Part shown: piece after piece, positions 1 through 9,627 of the stretch
How positions within the stretch are numbered: the stretch's first letter is position 1
Layout of the letters: the number at the start of each line of letters is the position of its first letter
NCBI RefSeq assembly: GCF_000423325.1
Contig: NZ_AUHT01000008.1
Coordinates: forward strand, 62,001 to 126,000
Direction of reading: 5' to 3'
Source: Lysobacter defluvii IMMIB APB-9 = DSM 18482
GTDB lineage: Bacteria > Pseudomonadota > Gammaproteobacteria > Xanthomonadales > Xanthomonadaceae
Length of the DNA stretch: 64,000 bases
Translations under genes and position numbers: made by a program
Notes under the pieces: model-generated
What the model saw: the letters and a program-made list of their open reading frames with translations, nothing else
Told to the model about the DNA's origin: nothing
Database searches by the model: none

Positions 1-520
1 CCGGGTCGGAGCCGTCCGCGGCGATGGTCCACAGGTTGTTGCCGCCGTCGCGGTCGGAGGTGAAGGCGATGCGGCTGCCGTCGGGCGACCAGCGCGGCTG
101 GATGTCCCAGGCCATGCCCGAGGTGATGCGGGTGGCGTCGCCGCCCGTGATCGGCATCCGGTACAGGTCGCCCAGCAGCGAGAAGACGATCTCACGCCCA
201 TCCGGGGAGACGTCCACGTCCATCCAGGTGCCTTCGTCGGTCTGGAAGGCGACGGTCTTGGACGGGCCGGGCGGGTTGTCGACGTCCCAGTCGCCGGCGT
301 CGGCCTTGCCATCGCGCTTGGCCTGTCCCGCGGCGCTGTCGAGCGGAACCTCCGAGGGATCCACCGCGACCGGGTCCAGCTGGTCCTGTTCCAGCTCGGC
401 GTCCTGCGTGGCGTCGTCCTGCGGCACGGGCGGAGGTGCCGGGTCCTGGGCGGCGACGGGCAGGGCGAAGGTGGCGGTCAGGGCGCTGGACAGCGCCAGC
501 ACGAGCAGGCGTCGGGTCAT
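1..520 (-). CDS. Secreted TolB/WD40-like propeller protein, 5' part only
   Basis: The first 173 codons are visible; the gene runs off the left edge. The start is ATG at 518-520, followed by a clear signal peptide (MTRRLLVLALSSAL, Ala-rich region, then VAAQD). Residues about 27-75 are an acidic, Pro/Gln/Asp-rich linker. Two PD40/TolB-type propeller blades follow, with the characteristic SPDGREIVFS and SPDGSRIAFTSDRDG patterns. In Xanthomonadaceae such N-termini often precede a C-terminal amidohydrolase domain in proteins of about 1,000 residues. That fits the two amidohydrolase-type genes upstream on the same strand, but the C-terminus lies outside the window. The protein is probably periplasmic. 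Confidence 0.8.
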   Translation of the reverse strand, partial: MTRRLLVLALSSALTATFALPVAAQDPAPPPVPQDDATQDAELEQDQLDPVAVDPSEVPLDSAAGQAKRDGKADAGDWDVDNPPGPSKTVAFQTDEGTWMDVDVSPDGREIVFSLLGDLYRMPITGGDATRITSGMAWDIQPRWSPDGSRIAFTSDRDGGNNLWTIAADGSDP

Positions 521-626
521 GGAAGGCACAAGGTGACGGGTAAGCCCTGCAGCCTAGCCCGCCGGCCCGCCGCGCCGCACAGGCGCAAAGTCCCGGAAGG
601 CTTGCCGAAGCTGGCGGGTTGCACCC

Positions 627-1571
627 TCAGCCGAAGCGCGCATTCCCCTCGGCAGCGAAGCCGACCGCGAGCGCGCCCTTGCCGACGTTCACCATCCCGG
701 TCAGGCTCATTACGCTCTCGAACAGTTCGATGCCGTGCTCCTCGCAGGCCGCGCGCAGGGCGCCGTAGCCGGGCAGCGCATGCAGCTCGTCCAGCGCGCC
801 GCCGTAGCTCAGGCACACGGTGGGGGTCATCAGCCCTTCGCGGATGCGCCGGCCGGTGTACTCGAACAGCTTCCCCACTGCCGCATCCAGGCCCTTGAGC
901 TTGGCCACCGGCCCGGTCTCGCCGCGGTGGCAGTGGAGTACCGGCTTGATGTCCAGTGCGGTGCCCAGGGTGGCACTGAGCAGGCTGACGCTGCGGTCCC
1001 CGCGCGAGCGGGTGCGGGCGCGCAGGTACTGCAGGTCGGGCGGCACCAGGTAGGCGTGCGTGTGCAGGGCCAGTTGCTCCAGGCGCTCCCGGATGGCGCC
1101 GGGGGTGCTACCCGCCGCCCGCAGGCGCACCGCCTCCACCGCGGTGATGCCCTGGCCGGCGAACACCGACTGGGTGTCGATCAGCCGCAGCGCGAACGGC
1201 GTGTTGTTGCCGCTGGCGGCGCGCACCGGACGGTACTCGCTGAGGATGGCGAAGCTCGCCTGCCGGGCGTTCTCGTGGATCTGGCTGCGCGTGCGGGTGA
1301 TCGTCATGCACAGCACGTAGTCGTAGTCGATGACCAGCCGCTCCAGGAACAGCCGGCTGATCTGCTCCACGCTGTAGGGCGTGGTCTCCGCCCCGGCGCC
1401 GCCGTCGGCGACATGGGCGTGGAGGAAGCGCAGGGTCGCCTCCGGGTTGCGTTCGTCGGCCAGGATCGCGTCACCGATCCGCACCGTGGTCGGCAGGACC
1501 ACGATGCCGTGCTCCTCCAGGTAGTCCAGCGGCAGGTCGCACGCCGAGTCGACGACGAGTCCGATGCGCAT
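627..1571 (-). CDS. DegV family protein (fatty-acid-binding type)
   Basis: 314 residues starting MRIGLVVDSACDLP, the hallmark N-terminal DegV pattern (VDSxxDLP). DegV proteins bind a fatty acid between two alpha/beta domains; in Firmicutes, FakB members present it to the kinase FakA. No FakA-type kinase is visible here, so the role is unknown. The ATG at 1571 follows a G-rich stretch that could act as a ribosome binding site; an in-frame ATG four codons upstream (1583) is an alternative. The C-terminal half (LSYGGALDELHAL, then VNVGKGALAVGF) also fits the family. The length is slightly above the usual 280-300 residues. It is transcribed toward the propeller gene and lies 141 bp downstream of the amidohydrolase pair. 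Confidence 0.85.
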   Translation of the reverse strand: MRIGLVVDSACDLPLDYLEEHGIVVLPTTVRIGDAILADERNPEATLRFLHAHVADGGAGAETTPYSVEQISRLFLERLVIDYDYVLCMTITRTRSQIHENARQASFAILSEYRPVRAASGNNTPFALRLIDTQSVFAGQGITAVEAVRLRAAGSTPGAIRERLEQLALHTHAYLVPPDLQYLRARTRSRGDRSVSLLSATLGTALDIKPVLHCHRGETGPVAKLKGLDAAVGKLFEYTGRRIREGLMTPTVCLSYGGALDELHALPGYGALRAACEEHGIELFESVMSLTGMVNVGKGALAVGFAAEGNARFG

Positions 1572-1712
1572 CACCACCCCCATGCCGACGGTCCTGTGCG
1601 CCACAGCATATAGCTGCCGTGACCGCCGTCGCATCCGGGGGCGGGATGCCCGCCCTTGGACGTGGGCCGCGCCGCAAGCCGCACCCGGGAGCCGGGTGCG
1701 GCACGCAAGCAC

Positions 1713-3058
1713 TCAGCGCCGCGGCGCGTCGGCCGCCGGGTAGGCCCTCGGCAGCCCGCCCTGCGCGGCCGGGACCTGCGGACGCAGGTAGCGGTCGCGC
1801 AGCCGGGTCTGGCGGCTTTCCATTTCGATCGGACGGCCGTCCATCCACACCTGCAGCGCGACCGAGGCCGCGTCCAGCGGATCCCCGCTCCACAGCACCA
1901 GGTCGGCGCGCTTGCCCGGGGCGATGGCGCCGACGACCGTGTCCACGCCGAAGGCCTCGGCCGGCACCGAGGTCAGCGCCGCCAGCCCGTCTTCCCAGGG
2001 CAGGCCGTTGGCGACGGCGTTGCCGGCCAGCTGGCGCACCTTGCGCGCGTTGTGCGAGGCATCGCCGGACTGGGTGAAGCCGACCTCCACGCCGGCGGCC
2101 GCCAGGCGCGCCGCGTTCTCCAGGGTCGCGCCGACCTGGTCGAAGCCGGCCGGCAGGTTGGCCAACGGGTCCACGAACACCGGGACGTCGGCGGAGGCCA
2201 GTTCGGCCCCGAGCTTCCAGGCCTCCGCGCCGCCGGACACCGCCACCTTCACACCCTTGTCGGCGGACCAGCGCAGCAGCTGGCGGATGTCGGAGGCACG
2301 GTCGACGTTGACCACGATGCGGCCGGAGCCGTCCAGGAAGGAGCCCAGCGCCTTGCGGCCGGCGGGGGTCAGCATCGCCGCGTGCGAATCGGGGGCGATC
2401 CGCCCGCGGGCCTCGTCCACCAGCTGGTCGAGCAGCATCCACTGCGCCGCGCGCGAGTTGCCGCTCAGCCGCGCCGCGTCCGAGCCCAGGTCGACGAACA
2501 GCAGCTTCGGACCGGCGGGATCCAGGCTTCCGTCCAGGCGCACCACCGCCCCCTGGCCACCGATGATCGAGCCGCCCTGGCCGCTGGAGGCGCCCAGCAG
2601 GGTCCAGCCGATGCCTTCGGTGCGGGTGACCGGGATCAGGACCGACTCCGGGTTGTAGGCCAGGGTGACGTCGAACTCGGGACGCACGTCCATGCCCTCG
2701 CCGCCAAGGCCCACGCGGTTGTCCACCGTCGACTGCTCGCCCGAGACCTCCTCGATGCCGATGCCGGTGATGCCGCCGAACAGCGTCGGCGACAACGGCC
2801 GGCCTTCGGCGTCGACCACCTGGGCGCCGGCGGGCGCGGCCAGGCCGGTCCCGACCTGGGCGATGGTGTTGCCGCGCACCAGCACGTCGGCGCCCTGCAG
2901 GGTGCCCTGCGGTCCGGCGGTGTGGACGGTGGCGTTGCGGATCAGCAGTGCCGGCCCGCCGGTCGCGGCGTCCTGGGCGAAGGCGCCGGTGGCGGCCAGC
3001 GCCAGCCCGGTGGCCAGCAGGGTGCGGCGCGCGACGCGGCCGAGGGTTCCGAAGCGGC

Positions 3059-3062
<4 letters not shown>
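1713..3062 (-). CDS. Amidohydrolase-like secreted protein lacking metal ligands
   Basis: 449 residues with a GTG start (3060-3062) that overlaps the stop of the upstream amidohydrolase by 4 bp, implying translational coupling. A signal peptide is present (RRTLLATGLALAATGAFAQD). The fold signature is kept: an N-terminal beta-sandwich segment and the C-terminal PGKRADLVLWSGDPL, typical of imidazolonepropionase-like amidohydrolases. The catalytic positions are not. Where its neighbour has DVHSHLG this protein has SPTLFGGITG. The neighbour's HIHCYRADEM, FHHGVEAYKI and VHSDSAE blocks align with VNVDRASDI, VSGGAEAWKL and TQSGDAS. It is probably a non-catalytic paralogue or partner of the upstream enzyme, not a pseudogene: the frame is open and the ends are intact. 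Confidence 0.8.
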
Positions 3063-4528
<1,466 letters not shown>

Positions 4529-4691
4529 GTGGCGTTTTCCCCAGTCGAGTTCGCCGGCAGGGTGCCGGATGCCCCACCGTAGCCGTGCCCCCGTGCGGGG
4601 CCAACCCAACCAATGTCACGACGCGGCGCTTTTACTTTGCCGTGTCGGGCGGCTGCTACGGTTGCGGCGAATCCACCATCGGGAACACGCC

Positions 4692-5240
4692 ATGACCGGG
4701 ATCGTTGCCGCCGCGGACGTCGTTGAATTCTGGCGCCAGGCCGGGGAGGAAAAGTGGTTCCGCGGCGGGCCGGAGTTCGACGCGCTGTGCCGCGAGCGCC
4801 TGCTGCCTACCCACATGGCCGCGAGCCGCGCCGAACTGGCCGACTGGGAGCGGGACGCGACCGGGTCGTTGGCCCTGGTGCTGCTGCTCGACCAGATCCC
4901 GCGCAACGTGTTCCGCGGCAGCGCCCACGCCTACGCCACGGATCCCATGGCGCGCGCCGTCGCCGAGCGGGCGATCGGGCATGGCCATGACATGCAGGCC
5001 GACGCCCGCCTGCGCTTCTTCTACTACCTGCCGTTCACCCACTCCGAGCAGTTGCTGGACCAGCAGCGCGCGGTCGAGCTGCACCAGTCCCTGGAGGGGC
5101 CGGATGCCGACAAGTGGGCGCGCCACCACCACGCGATCATCGAGCGCTTCGGCCGCTTCCCGCACCGCAACGCACTGATGGGCAGGCCCACCACGCCCGC
5201 CGAGCAGGCGTGGCTGGACGAGGGCGGGTTCTCGGGCTGA
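4692..5240 (+). CDS. DUF924 family protein
   Basis: 182 residues; ATG at 4692. The DUF924 hallmarks are LLLDQIPRNVFRGS and FFYYLPFTHSEQL, plus a late RFPHRN motif. The family is an all-helical, TPR-like cytosolic protein of unknown function, widespread in proteobacteria; the length is normal. The stop codon TGA (5238-5240) directly abuts the stop of the convergent glutaredoxin gene, the two sharing the palindrome TGATCA with no spacer. There is no recognisable operon partner on this strand. Confidence 0.85.
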   Translation: MTGIVAAADVVEFWRQAGEEKWFRGGPEFDALCRERLLPTHMAASRAELADWERDATGSLALVLLLDQIPRNVFRGSAHAYATDPMARAVAERAIGHGHDMQADARLRFFYYLPFTHSEQLLDQQRAVELHQSLEGPDADKWARHHHAIIERFGRFPHRNALMGRPTTPAEQAWLDEGGFSG

Positions 5241-6176
5241 TCAGTACCGCGGGATGGTGGTGTCCACGTCCTGTGCCCAGGCATCGATGCCGCCGGCGAC
5301 GTTGTAGACCTCGGTGAAGCCCAGGCCGCGGAAGTGCTCGGCAGCCTTGCCGCTGCGCTGGCCGCTGTGGCACAGGAACGCGATCGCGGTGTCCTTGGGC
5401 AGCTGCTCCAGCTCGGCGGCACCGCCGTCCTCGCGGTCCAGCGTGCGGAACGGCACGTTGACCGATGCCTGGTCGCGCTCGGCGGCCGGGCGCACGTCGA
5501 CCAGCAGCAGTTCGCCCGCGGCCACCTTGCGCGCCGCCTCGGCGGGCGCGATCGCCTTCACCTTCGGCGGCGCGTTGGGGTTCTCGATCACCAGCCCGCG
5601 GCCGCGCTCGTCGTCGACCCAGTCGATCGACATGCCGCGCGCGCGCTGGGCGCTGGCCAGGTCGAACTGCACCTTCAGCCCGGCGGCCTCGGTGGTGATC
5701 GCCGAGGCGTCCACCGGCGCCAGCTGCAGGCGCGCGTTGTAGCGCGGGTCGACCTCGACCTGCAGCGCGTAGCCTTCGCCGGCGTTCTCGATGGACTGGC
5801 GCAGCATCTCCGCGGCCTCGGGGCCGATGGTGATCTCCGGCGGGGTGCGGTCCGGCGCGGGCACGCCCAGGGCGGTGTAGAGCTCGCCGGAGTTGGCCAT
5901 CTGCTCGATGATGTCGCTGCCGCCCATCAGCTCGCCGCCGATGTACAGCTGCGGGATGGTCGGCCACTGGCCGTAGACCTTGATGCCCTCGCGGATCTCC
6001 GGGTCCTGCAGCACGTCGACGTGGGCGAACTCGACCCCGGTCGCGGCCAGCGCACCGGCGGCCTTGGCGGAGAAGCCGCATTGCGGCGCACGCGGCTCAC
6101 CCTTCATGAACAGGACGACGCGGTTGTCGTTCAGGAGGCTTTCGATGCGCGAACGCAGGGCGGGGTCGAGCTGCAT
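5241..6176 (-). CDS. Monothiol glutaredoxin (CGFS) - A-type-like - rhodanese fusion
   Basis: 311 residues in three modules. Residues 1-105 are a Grx4-type monothiol glutaredoxin with CGFS at 33-36 and the glutathione-site TIPQLYIGGE. Residues about 114-202 match the A-type (IscA/HesB) scaffold, ending in DWVDDERGRGLVIENPNA, but lack all three cluster-binding cysteines. Residues about 208-305 are a rhodanese domain with catalytic Cys269 (LCHSGQRSG). CGFS glutaredoxins carry Fe-S clusters with glutathione, and rhodanese handles sulfane sulfur, so a role in cluster delivery or persulfide chemistry is likely (inference). ATG at 6176 with GGAACG upstream. Grx4 proteins of about 310 residues are, from memory, usual in Xanthomonadaceae. 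Confidence 0.88.
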   Translation of the reverse strand: MQLDPALRSRIESLLNDNRVVLFMKGEPRAPQCGFSAKAAGALAATGVEFAHVDVLQDPEIREGIKVYGQWPTIPQLYIGGELMGGSDIIEQMANSGELYTALGVPAPDRTPPEITIGPEAAEMLRQSIENAGEGYALQVEVDPRYNARLQLAPVDASAITTEAAGLKVQFDLASAQRARGMSIDWVDDERGRGLVIENPNAPPKVKAIAPAEAARKVAAGELLLVDVRPAAERDQASVNVPFRTLDREDGGAAELEQLPKDTAIAFLCHSGQRSGKAAEHFRGLGFTEVYNVAGGIDAWAQDVDTTIPRY

Positions 6177-6229
6177 GGCAAACGTTCCGTGACGCGGGGG
6201 AAGCGGGCAGTGTAACGAGGCCATCCTGA

Positions 6230-6317
6230 GGCTGGCATGATCCAGGTCATGGCCCCCGACCTGCACTGCCCACCACGCCGTCCGCATGCGTGGCTTCCGG
6301 TCGCGCTGGCCTCTCAG
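6230..6317 (+). repeat. Partial duplicate of the 5' end of the deacetylase gene (copy A)
   Basis: These 88 bp match 8076-8166, the start of the polysaccharide deacetylase gene, apart from one 3-bp deletion and about seven substitutions. Read from ATG 6237 it encodes MIQVMAPDLHCPPRRPHAW and continues to VALASQ before homology ends. Differences are mainly synonymous (Ala, Ser and Gln codons), with one Phe-to-Leu change. By chance it stays in frame with the ABC ATPase downstream, so automated calls may start that ATPase here. It is a truncated gene remnant marking one border of the ABC cassette. Confidence 0.88.
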
Positions 6318-6371
6318 GTACCGCGATGTCCTGACCCGGCACAATCTCGAACCCGTCTGAAGGAGTCCAGC

Positions 6372-7286
6372 ATGGATGCGATCCGAACCCGGGGTCTTCA
6401 CTACCGGCATGACGCGAAACACGGGGTCTTCGACCTCGACCTGCAGGTGTCCGCAGGCGGGGTCTACGCCTTCGTGGGGCCCAACGGGTCGGGGAAGACC
6501 ACGACCATCCGGCTGCTGCTGGGGCTGCTTCGGCCGCAGGCCGGCACGATCACGATCGCCGGCCGCGAACAAGTGGCGGGCGATCCGCGCGGGGGCGCAA
6601 GCGTGGGGGCACTGGTGGAGGCGCCTTCGCTGTACCCCCATCTCACGGGTCGACGCAATCTCGAGGTCAGCCGTCGCCTGCTCGGCCTGCCGGGTCGCGC
6701 CGTCGATGCGGCGCTTGAGCGGGTCGAGCTGCTGTCGGCCGCGGACCGCAAGGTCTGCGCGTACTCGCTGGGGATGCGGCAGCGGCTGGGCCTGGCGCTC
6801 GCGCTGCTAGGCTCGCCGCAACTGCTGATCCTGGATGAACCTGGCAACGGGCTGGACCCCGCGGGCACCCTGAAGATGCGCGCCTTGATCAGGAGCCTGG
6901 TCGACGACACGGGCCTGACCGTGTTCCTGTCCAGCCACCTTCTTGGCGAGGTCGAGCAGGTGGCCACGCACGTAGGGGTGATCACGGCCGGCAGGCTGCG
7001 ATTCCAGGGGACCATGGAGGAGCTGCGGGGGCGCTCCAGGAGGCCGTTGAGGCTGGAGAGCGGTGACCCCGGCGTGCTGCTCGCGCACCTGGCGGAACTG
7101 GGAATCGCCGCCCGCCCATTGGCGGATGGCGCAACGCTCGTGGAGGAAAGCATCATGGACGACCAGTCGCTGTTGCGCGCCCTGGTGGAGCGTGCGGCCC
7201 CCCTGAGCGCCTTCTACCGTGTGCGGCCGGGGCTGGAGTCGATGTTCTTCGACCTGACCTGTTCCGACGAGTTGGAGGACGCATGA
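6372..7286 (+). CDS. ABC-2 type exporter ATPase (CcmA/BcrA-like)
   Basis: 304 residues from ATG 6372, which has a good Shine-Dalgarno (AAGGAG at 6359-6364). Walker A is GPNGSGKT (36-43), the signature is YSLGMRQRLGLA, Walker B is LLILDEPGNGLDPAG, and the switch His lies in SSHLLGEV. The usual DEPTNGLD reads DEPGNGLD here. The layout resembles drug- or bacteriocin-immunity exporters (BcrA-like). It overlaps the permease gene by 4 bp, so the two form one transporter. An upstream in-frame ATG at 6237 lies in the duplicated deacetylase fragment and is unlikely to be the true start. The substrate is unknown. Confidence 0.88.
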   Translation: MDAIRTRGLHYRHDAKHGVFDLDLQVSAGGVYAFVGPNGSGKTTTIRLLLGLLRPQAGTITIAGREQVAGDPRGGASVGALVEAPSLYPHLTGRRNLEVSRRLLGLPGRAVDAALERVELLSAADRKVCAYSLGMRQRLGLALALLGSPQLLILDEPGNGLDPAGTLKMRALIRSLVDDTGLTVFLSSHLLGEVEQVATHVGVITAGRLRFQGTMEELRGRSRRPLRLESGDPGVLLAHLAELGIAARPLADGATLVEESIMDDQSLLRALVERAAPLSAFYRVRPGLESMFFDLTCSDELEDA

Positions 7287-8050
7287 GCGGAGCGACGTTG
7301 CGCGGCGCATGTGCCGCGGAGTTCCTGAAGCTCCGCGGCACGCTGGCGGCGTGGATGTGCCTGGTCTCGCCCGCGCTGGTTGTGGGCGTGGTGGTACTGC
7401 AGTTCGGCCTGATGCCCCTCGGGGACCGGGGGACTCCGCCCACCGCGGCGGTTTGGGAGTCCTACCTGAAGGGCGTGCTCGGCCTGTGGGCGTTCCTGAT
7501 GCTACCGCTGTACATCACCCTCCAGGCAGCCCTGCTCGCCGCACTGGAGCACGGCAACCGCCAGTGGAAGCACCTGTTCGCACTGGCGGTGCCGCGTTGG
7601 CACCACTACGCGGCCAAGGCGACGGCGATGGCGTGCCTCGTCGCGGGCGCCCACCTCGTGCTGCTGGTGCTGGCGCCGCTCGGCGGATGGCTGGTGGGCG
7701 AGGCTAGGCCGGCGCTGGGAATCGCCGGCCCGGTGCCGTGGGCGTTCCTGTTGGCACGCGTGGGCGCCATCCTGGCCGCGTCGGGACTGATGATGGCGCT
7801 ACAGCTCTGGATCGCGCTTCGCTGGTCCAGCTTCACCGTCGCCGTGGGTGCCGGCATGGCCGCGACGGTGGCCGGGTTCCTGATCGGCCAGTCCGAGCGC
7901 TTTGGCAAGTTCTACCCGTGGTCGATGCCCGTGGCCACGCTCTTCGACGACGGCGAACGGATGCAGGCGCTGAGTGTGGCGGGAGCCGGGGGCGCACTGC
8001 TGGCCGGGCTGGCCGCGCTCGCGCTGCTGCTCCGCCGTGATCCGGAGTAG
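7283..8050 (+). CDS. ABC-2 type permease
   Basis: 255 residues, ATG 7283 overlapping the ATPase stop (ATGA). About six hydrophobic segments are seen, including LVSPALVVGVVVLQFGLM, FLMLPLYITLQAALLAAL and ALLAGLAALALLL. The block EHGNRQWKHLFALAVPRWHHY matches the cytoplasmic loop of BcrB/lantibiotic-immunity type permeases (EHxxxxWKhLlalPv). It is the membrane partner of the preceding ATPase, possibly for export of or resistance to a peptide or lipid. The gene ends 25 bp before the second deacetylase copy begins. Confidence 0.8.
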   Translation: MSGATLRGACAAEFLKLRGTLAAWMCLVSPALVVGVVVLQFGLMPLGDRGTPPTAAVWESYLKGVLGLWAFLMLPLYITLQAALLAALEHGNRQWKHLFALAVPRWHHYAAKATAMACLVAGAHLVLLVLAPLGGWLVGEARPALGIAGPVPWAFLLARVGAILAASGLMMALQLWIALRWSSFTVAVGAGMAATVAGFLIGQSERFGKFYPWSMPVATLFDDGERMQALSVAGAGGALLAGLAALALLLRRDPE

Positions 8051-8082
8051 GCATGACGCTGCCGCCGACCCGCTCGGCTAGC

Positions 8083-8880
8083 ATGATCCAGGTCATGGCC
8101 TCCCCCGACCTGCACTGCCCACCACGCCGTCCGCATGCGTGGTTTCCGGTCGCGCTGGCATCGCAACTGCTGGTGGCGCTGGCCTGGTGGCAGTGGGGCT
8201 GGCCGGCGGGCCTGGCACTCCTGCTGGCCAGCCACGGCTTGTTCTTCTGGGGGGTGATGAAGCCGGACTCGCGGCTGTTCGCACCGGTGCTCGCCCGCTT
8301 GCCTACGGACGAGCCGGCGGTGTGGCTGACGATCGACGATGGACCCTCGGACGACACCCTGCCGATCCTCGACCTGCTGGACGCGCACGGCGCCACGGCC
8401 ACCTTTTTCCTGGTGGGCGAGCGCGCCGCGGCGCGGCCGGAGCTGGTGCGCGAGATCGTCCGCCGTGGGCACGAGGTCGGCAACCACAGCCAGCACCATC
8501 CGCAGGCGTGGTTCTGGGCGCTGGGCCCGCGGCGGATGCAGCGCGAAGTCGCCGAGGCGCAGGAGCTGCTGACCCGCCTGGCCGGGACCCCACCGCGCTG
8601 GTTCCGGGCCGTAGTCGGCATGGCCAACCCCTTCCTTGCCGCCCCGCTGCGCCGGCACGGGCTGGCCCGGGTGGCCTGGAGCGCGCGCGGGTTCGATGCG
8701 CTGGAGCGGGATCCGGCCAAGGTCATCGCTCGGATCGGGCGCGACCTGGGCCCAGGTGCCATCGTGTTGCTGCACGAAGGCGCCCGGCACGGGCGCAACG
8801 TGGAGACCGTGGAGCGCTTGCTCGAAATGCTGGCACGGCGCGGGTACCGGCCCGTGGTTCCGGGCCGGACGACGGGGTGA
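8083..8880 (+). CDS. Polysaccharide deacetylase (NodB/CE4 domain) with N-terminal membrane anchor
   Basis: 265 residues from ATG 8083; ATG 8053 and 8095 are in-frame alternatives. Residues about 20-50 hold two hydrophobic segments (LLVALAWWQWGWPAGLALLL, LFFWGVM). The CE4 motifs follow: TIDDGPSDD (motif 1), GNHSQHHP (motif 2, His-x3-His), RWFRAVVGM (motif 3) and IVLLHEG (motif 5). The family removes N- or O-acetyl groups from chitin, peptidoglycan or exopolysaccharide in a metal-dependent way. Its first 28 codons are duplicated 1.85 kb upstream. It converges on a methyltransferase gene with a 15-bp gap. Confidence 0.87.
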   Translation: MIQVMASPDLHCPPRRPHAWFPVALASQLLVALAWWQWGWPAGLALLLASHGLFFWGVMKPDSRLFAPVLARLPTDEPAVWLTIDDGPSDDTLPILDLLDAHGATATFFLVGERAAARPELVREIVRRGHEVGNHSQHHPQAWFWALGPRRMQREVAEAQELLTRLAGTPPRWFRAVVGMANPFLAAPLRRHGLARVAWSARGFDALERDPAKVIARIGRDLGPGAIVLLHEGARHGRNVETVERLLEMLARRGYRPVVPGRTTG

Positions 8881-8895
8881 ACGGCGGCGTCCGGC

Positions 8896-9627
8896 TCAGG
8901 CGTCCCGCGTCGCGACCACCAGCCAGTTGTTGAACGGGGTCCGGCCGTACAGGGGGGTGAACTGGCTGCGCAAACCGGCGGCGTCGAATGCGGCGCGCAG
9001 CATCTCCGGCTCCGGATACCCGCCCGGCGTGGCCCCCATCCAGCCGACCACGCGCGAGAACACGTCCACTGCCCGGGTGATGCGCGCGCGCCGGCTGCCG
9101 TCGGCCAGGCCGGTGCGGATCACCAGCCGCGCGCCGGGCGCGAGCATCGCGGTCATCTTCTCCAGCAAAGGCCGGCGGGCTTCGGCGGGTACGAACTGCA
9201 GCACGTCCAGCACCGCAACGTTCCCGTGGTGGCCCAGGCTGGCCAGGTCGAACGCCGGGTCGGCCAGGTCCTGCGCCTCGAACATCGCGTCCGCCAGCCC
9301 GGCACGGGCGGCGGCGCGGCGTGCGCGGGCGATCTTGGCCGCGTCCAGGTCGATCCCGCGGTAAGCCATGGCCTGGCCGTCGGCGCGCAGCGCGTGCGCC
9401 AGCAGGCCGAGCCCGCATCCCAGGTCGAGGACCGGGGCGCCGCTGCCGCGCAGGGCCGCGCAAACGCCGGGATACAGCGGATCACTGCCCAGCTTGGCCC
9501 GCGTGTAGTGAAGGTCCCAGCGGTTGCCGTACCAGTGCTCCGGGCCAAACGCCGCGGAGATCCGACGCGCCAGCTCCGCCGGCACGGGGCGCGCGGCCGG
9601 GTCCGCCGGGGTGGCGGCGACGCTCAT
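8896..9627 (-). CDS. Class I SAM-dependent methyltransferase
   Basis: 243 residues. SAM motif I is VLDLGCGLG at 66-74, followed by an acidic post-I residue (IDLD) and a strand IV VAVLDVLQF. The substrate is unknown; the body resembles small-molecule or lipid methyltransferases. Its ATG (9625-9627) overlaps the stop of the SGNH hydrolase by 4 bp, making it the last gene of a three-gene operon with alaA and that hydrolase. An acyl- or ester-modifying function is possible but unproven. Confidence 0.8.
   Translation of the reverse strand: MSVAATPADPAARPVPAELARRISAAFGPEHWYGNRWDLHYTRAKLGSDPLYPGVCAALRGSGAPVLDLGCGLGLLAHALRADGQAMAYRGIDLDAAKIARARRAAARAGLADAMFEAQDLADPAFDLASLGHHGNVAVLDVLQFVPAEARRPLLEKMTAMLAPGARLVIRTGLADGSRRARITRAVDVFSRVVGWMGATPGGYPEPEMLRAAFDAAGLRSQFTPLYGRTPFNNWLVVATRDA

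Noticed and set aside
24-536. Plus-strand frame at the left edge.
   Set aside because: It is antisense to the signal peptide and propeller blades of the minus-strand gene, whose translation is clearly protein-like.
6237-6371. N-terminal extension of the ABC ATPase starting at ATG 6237.
   Set aside because: This part is a remnant of the deacetylase gene; a good ribosome binding site precedes ATG 6372 and the ATPase domain begins there.
6372-8050. Insertion sequence or transposon carrying the ABC genes.
   Set aside because: No transposase, no terminal inverted repeats and no short target duplication; the flanking match is 88 bp of gene sequence.
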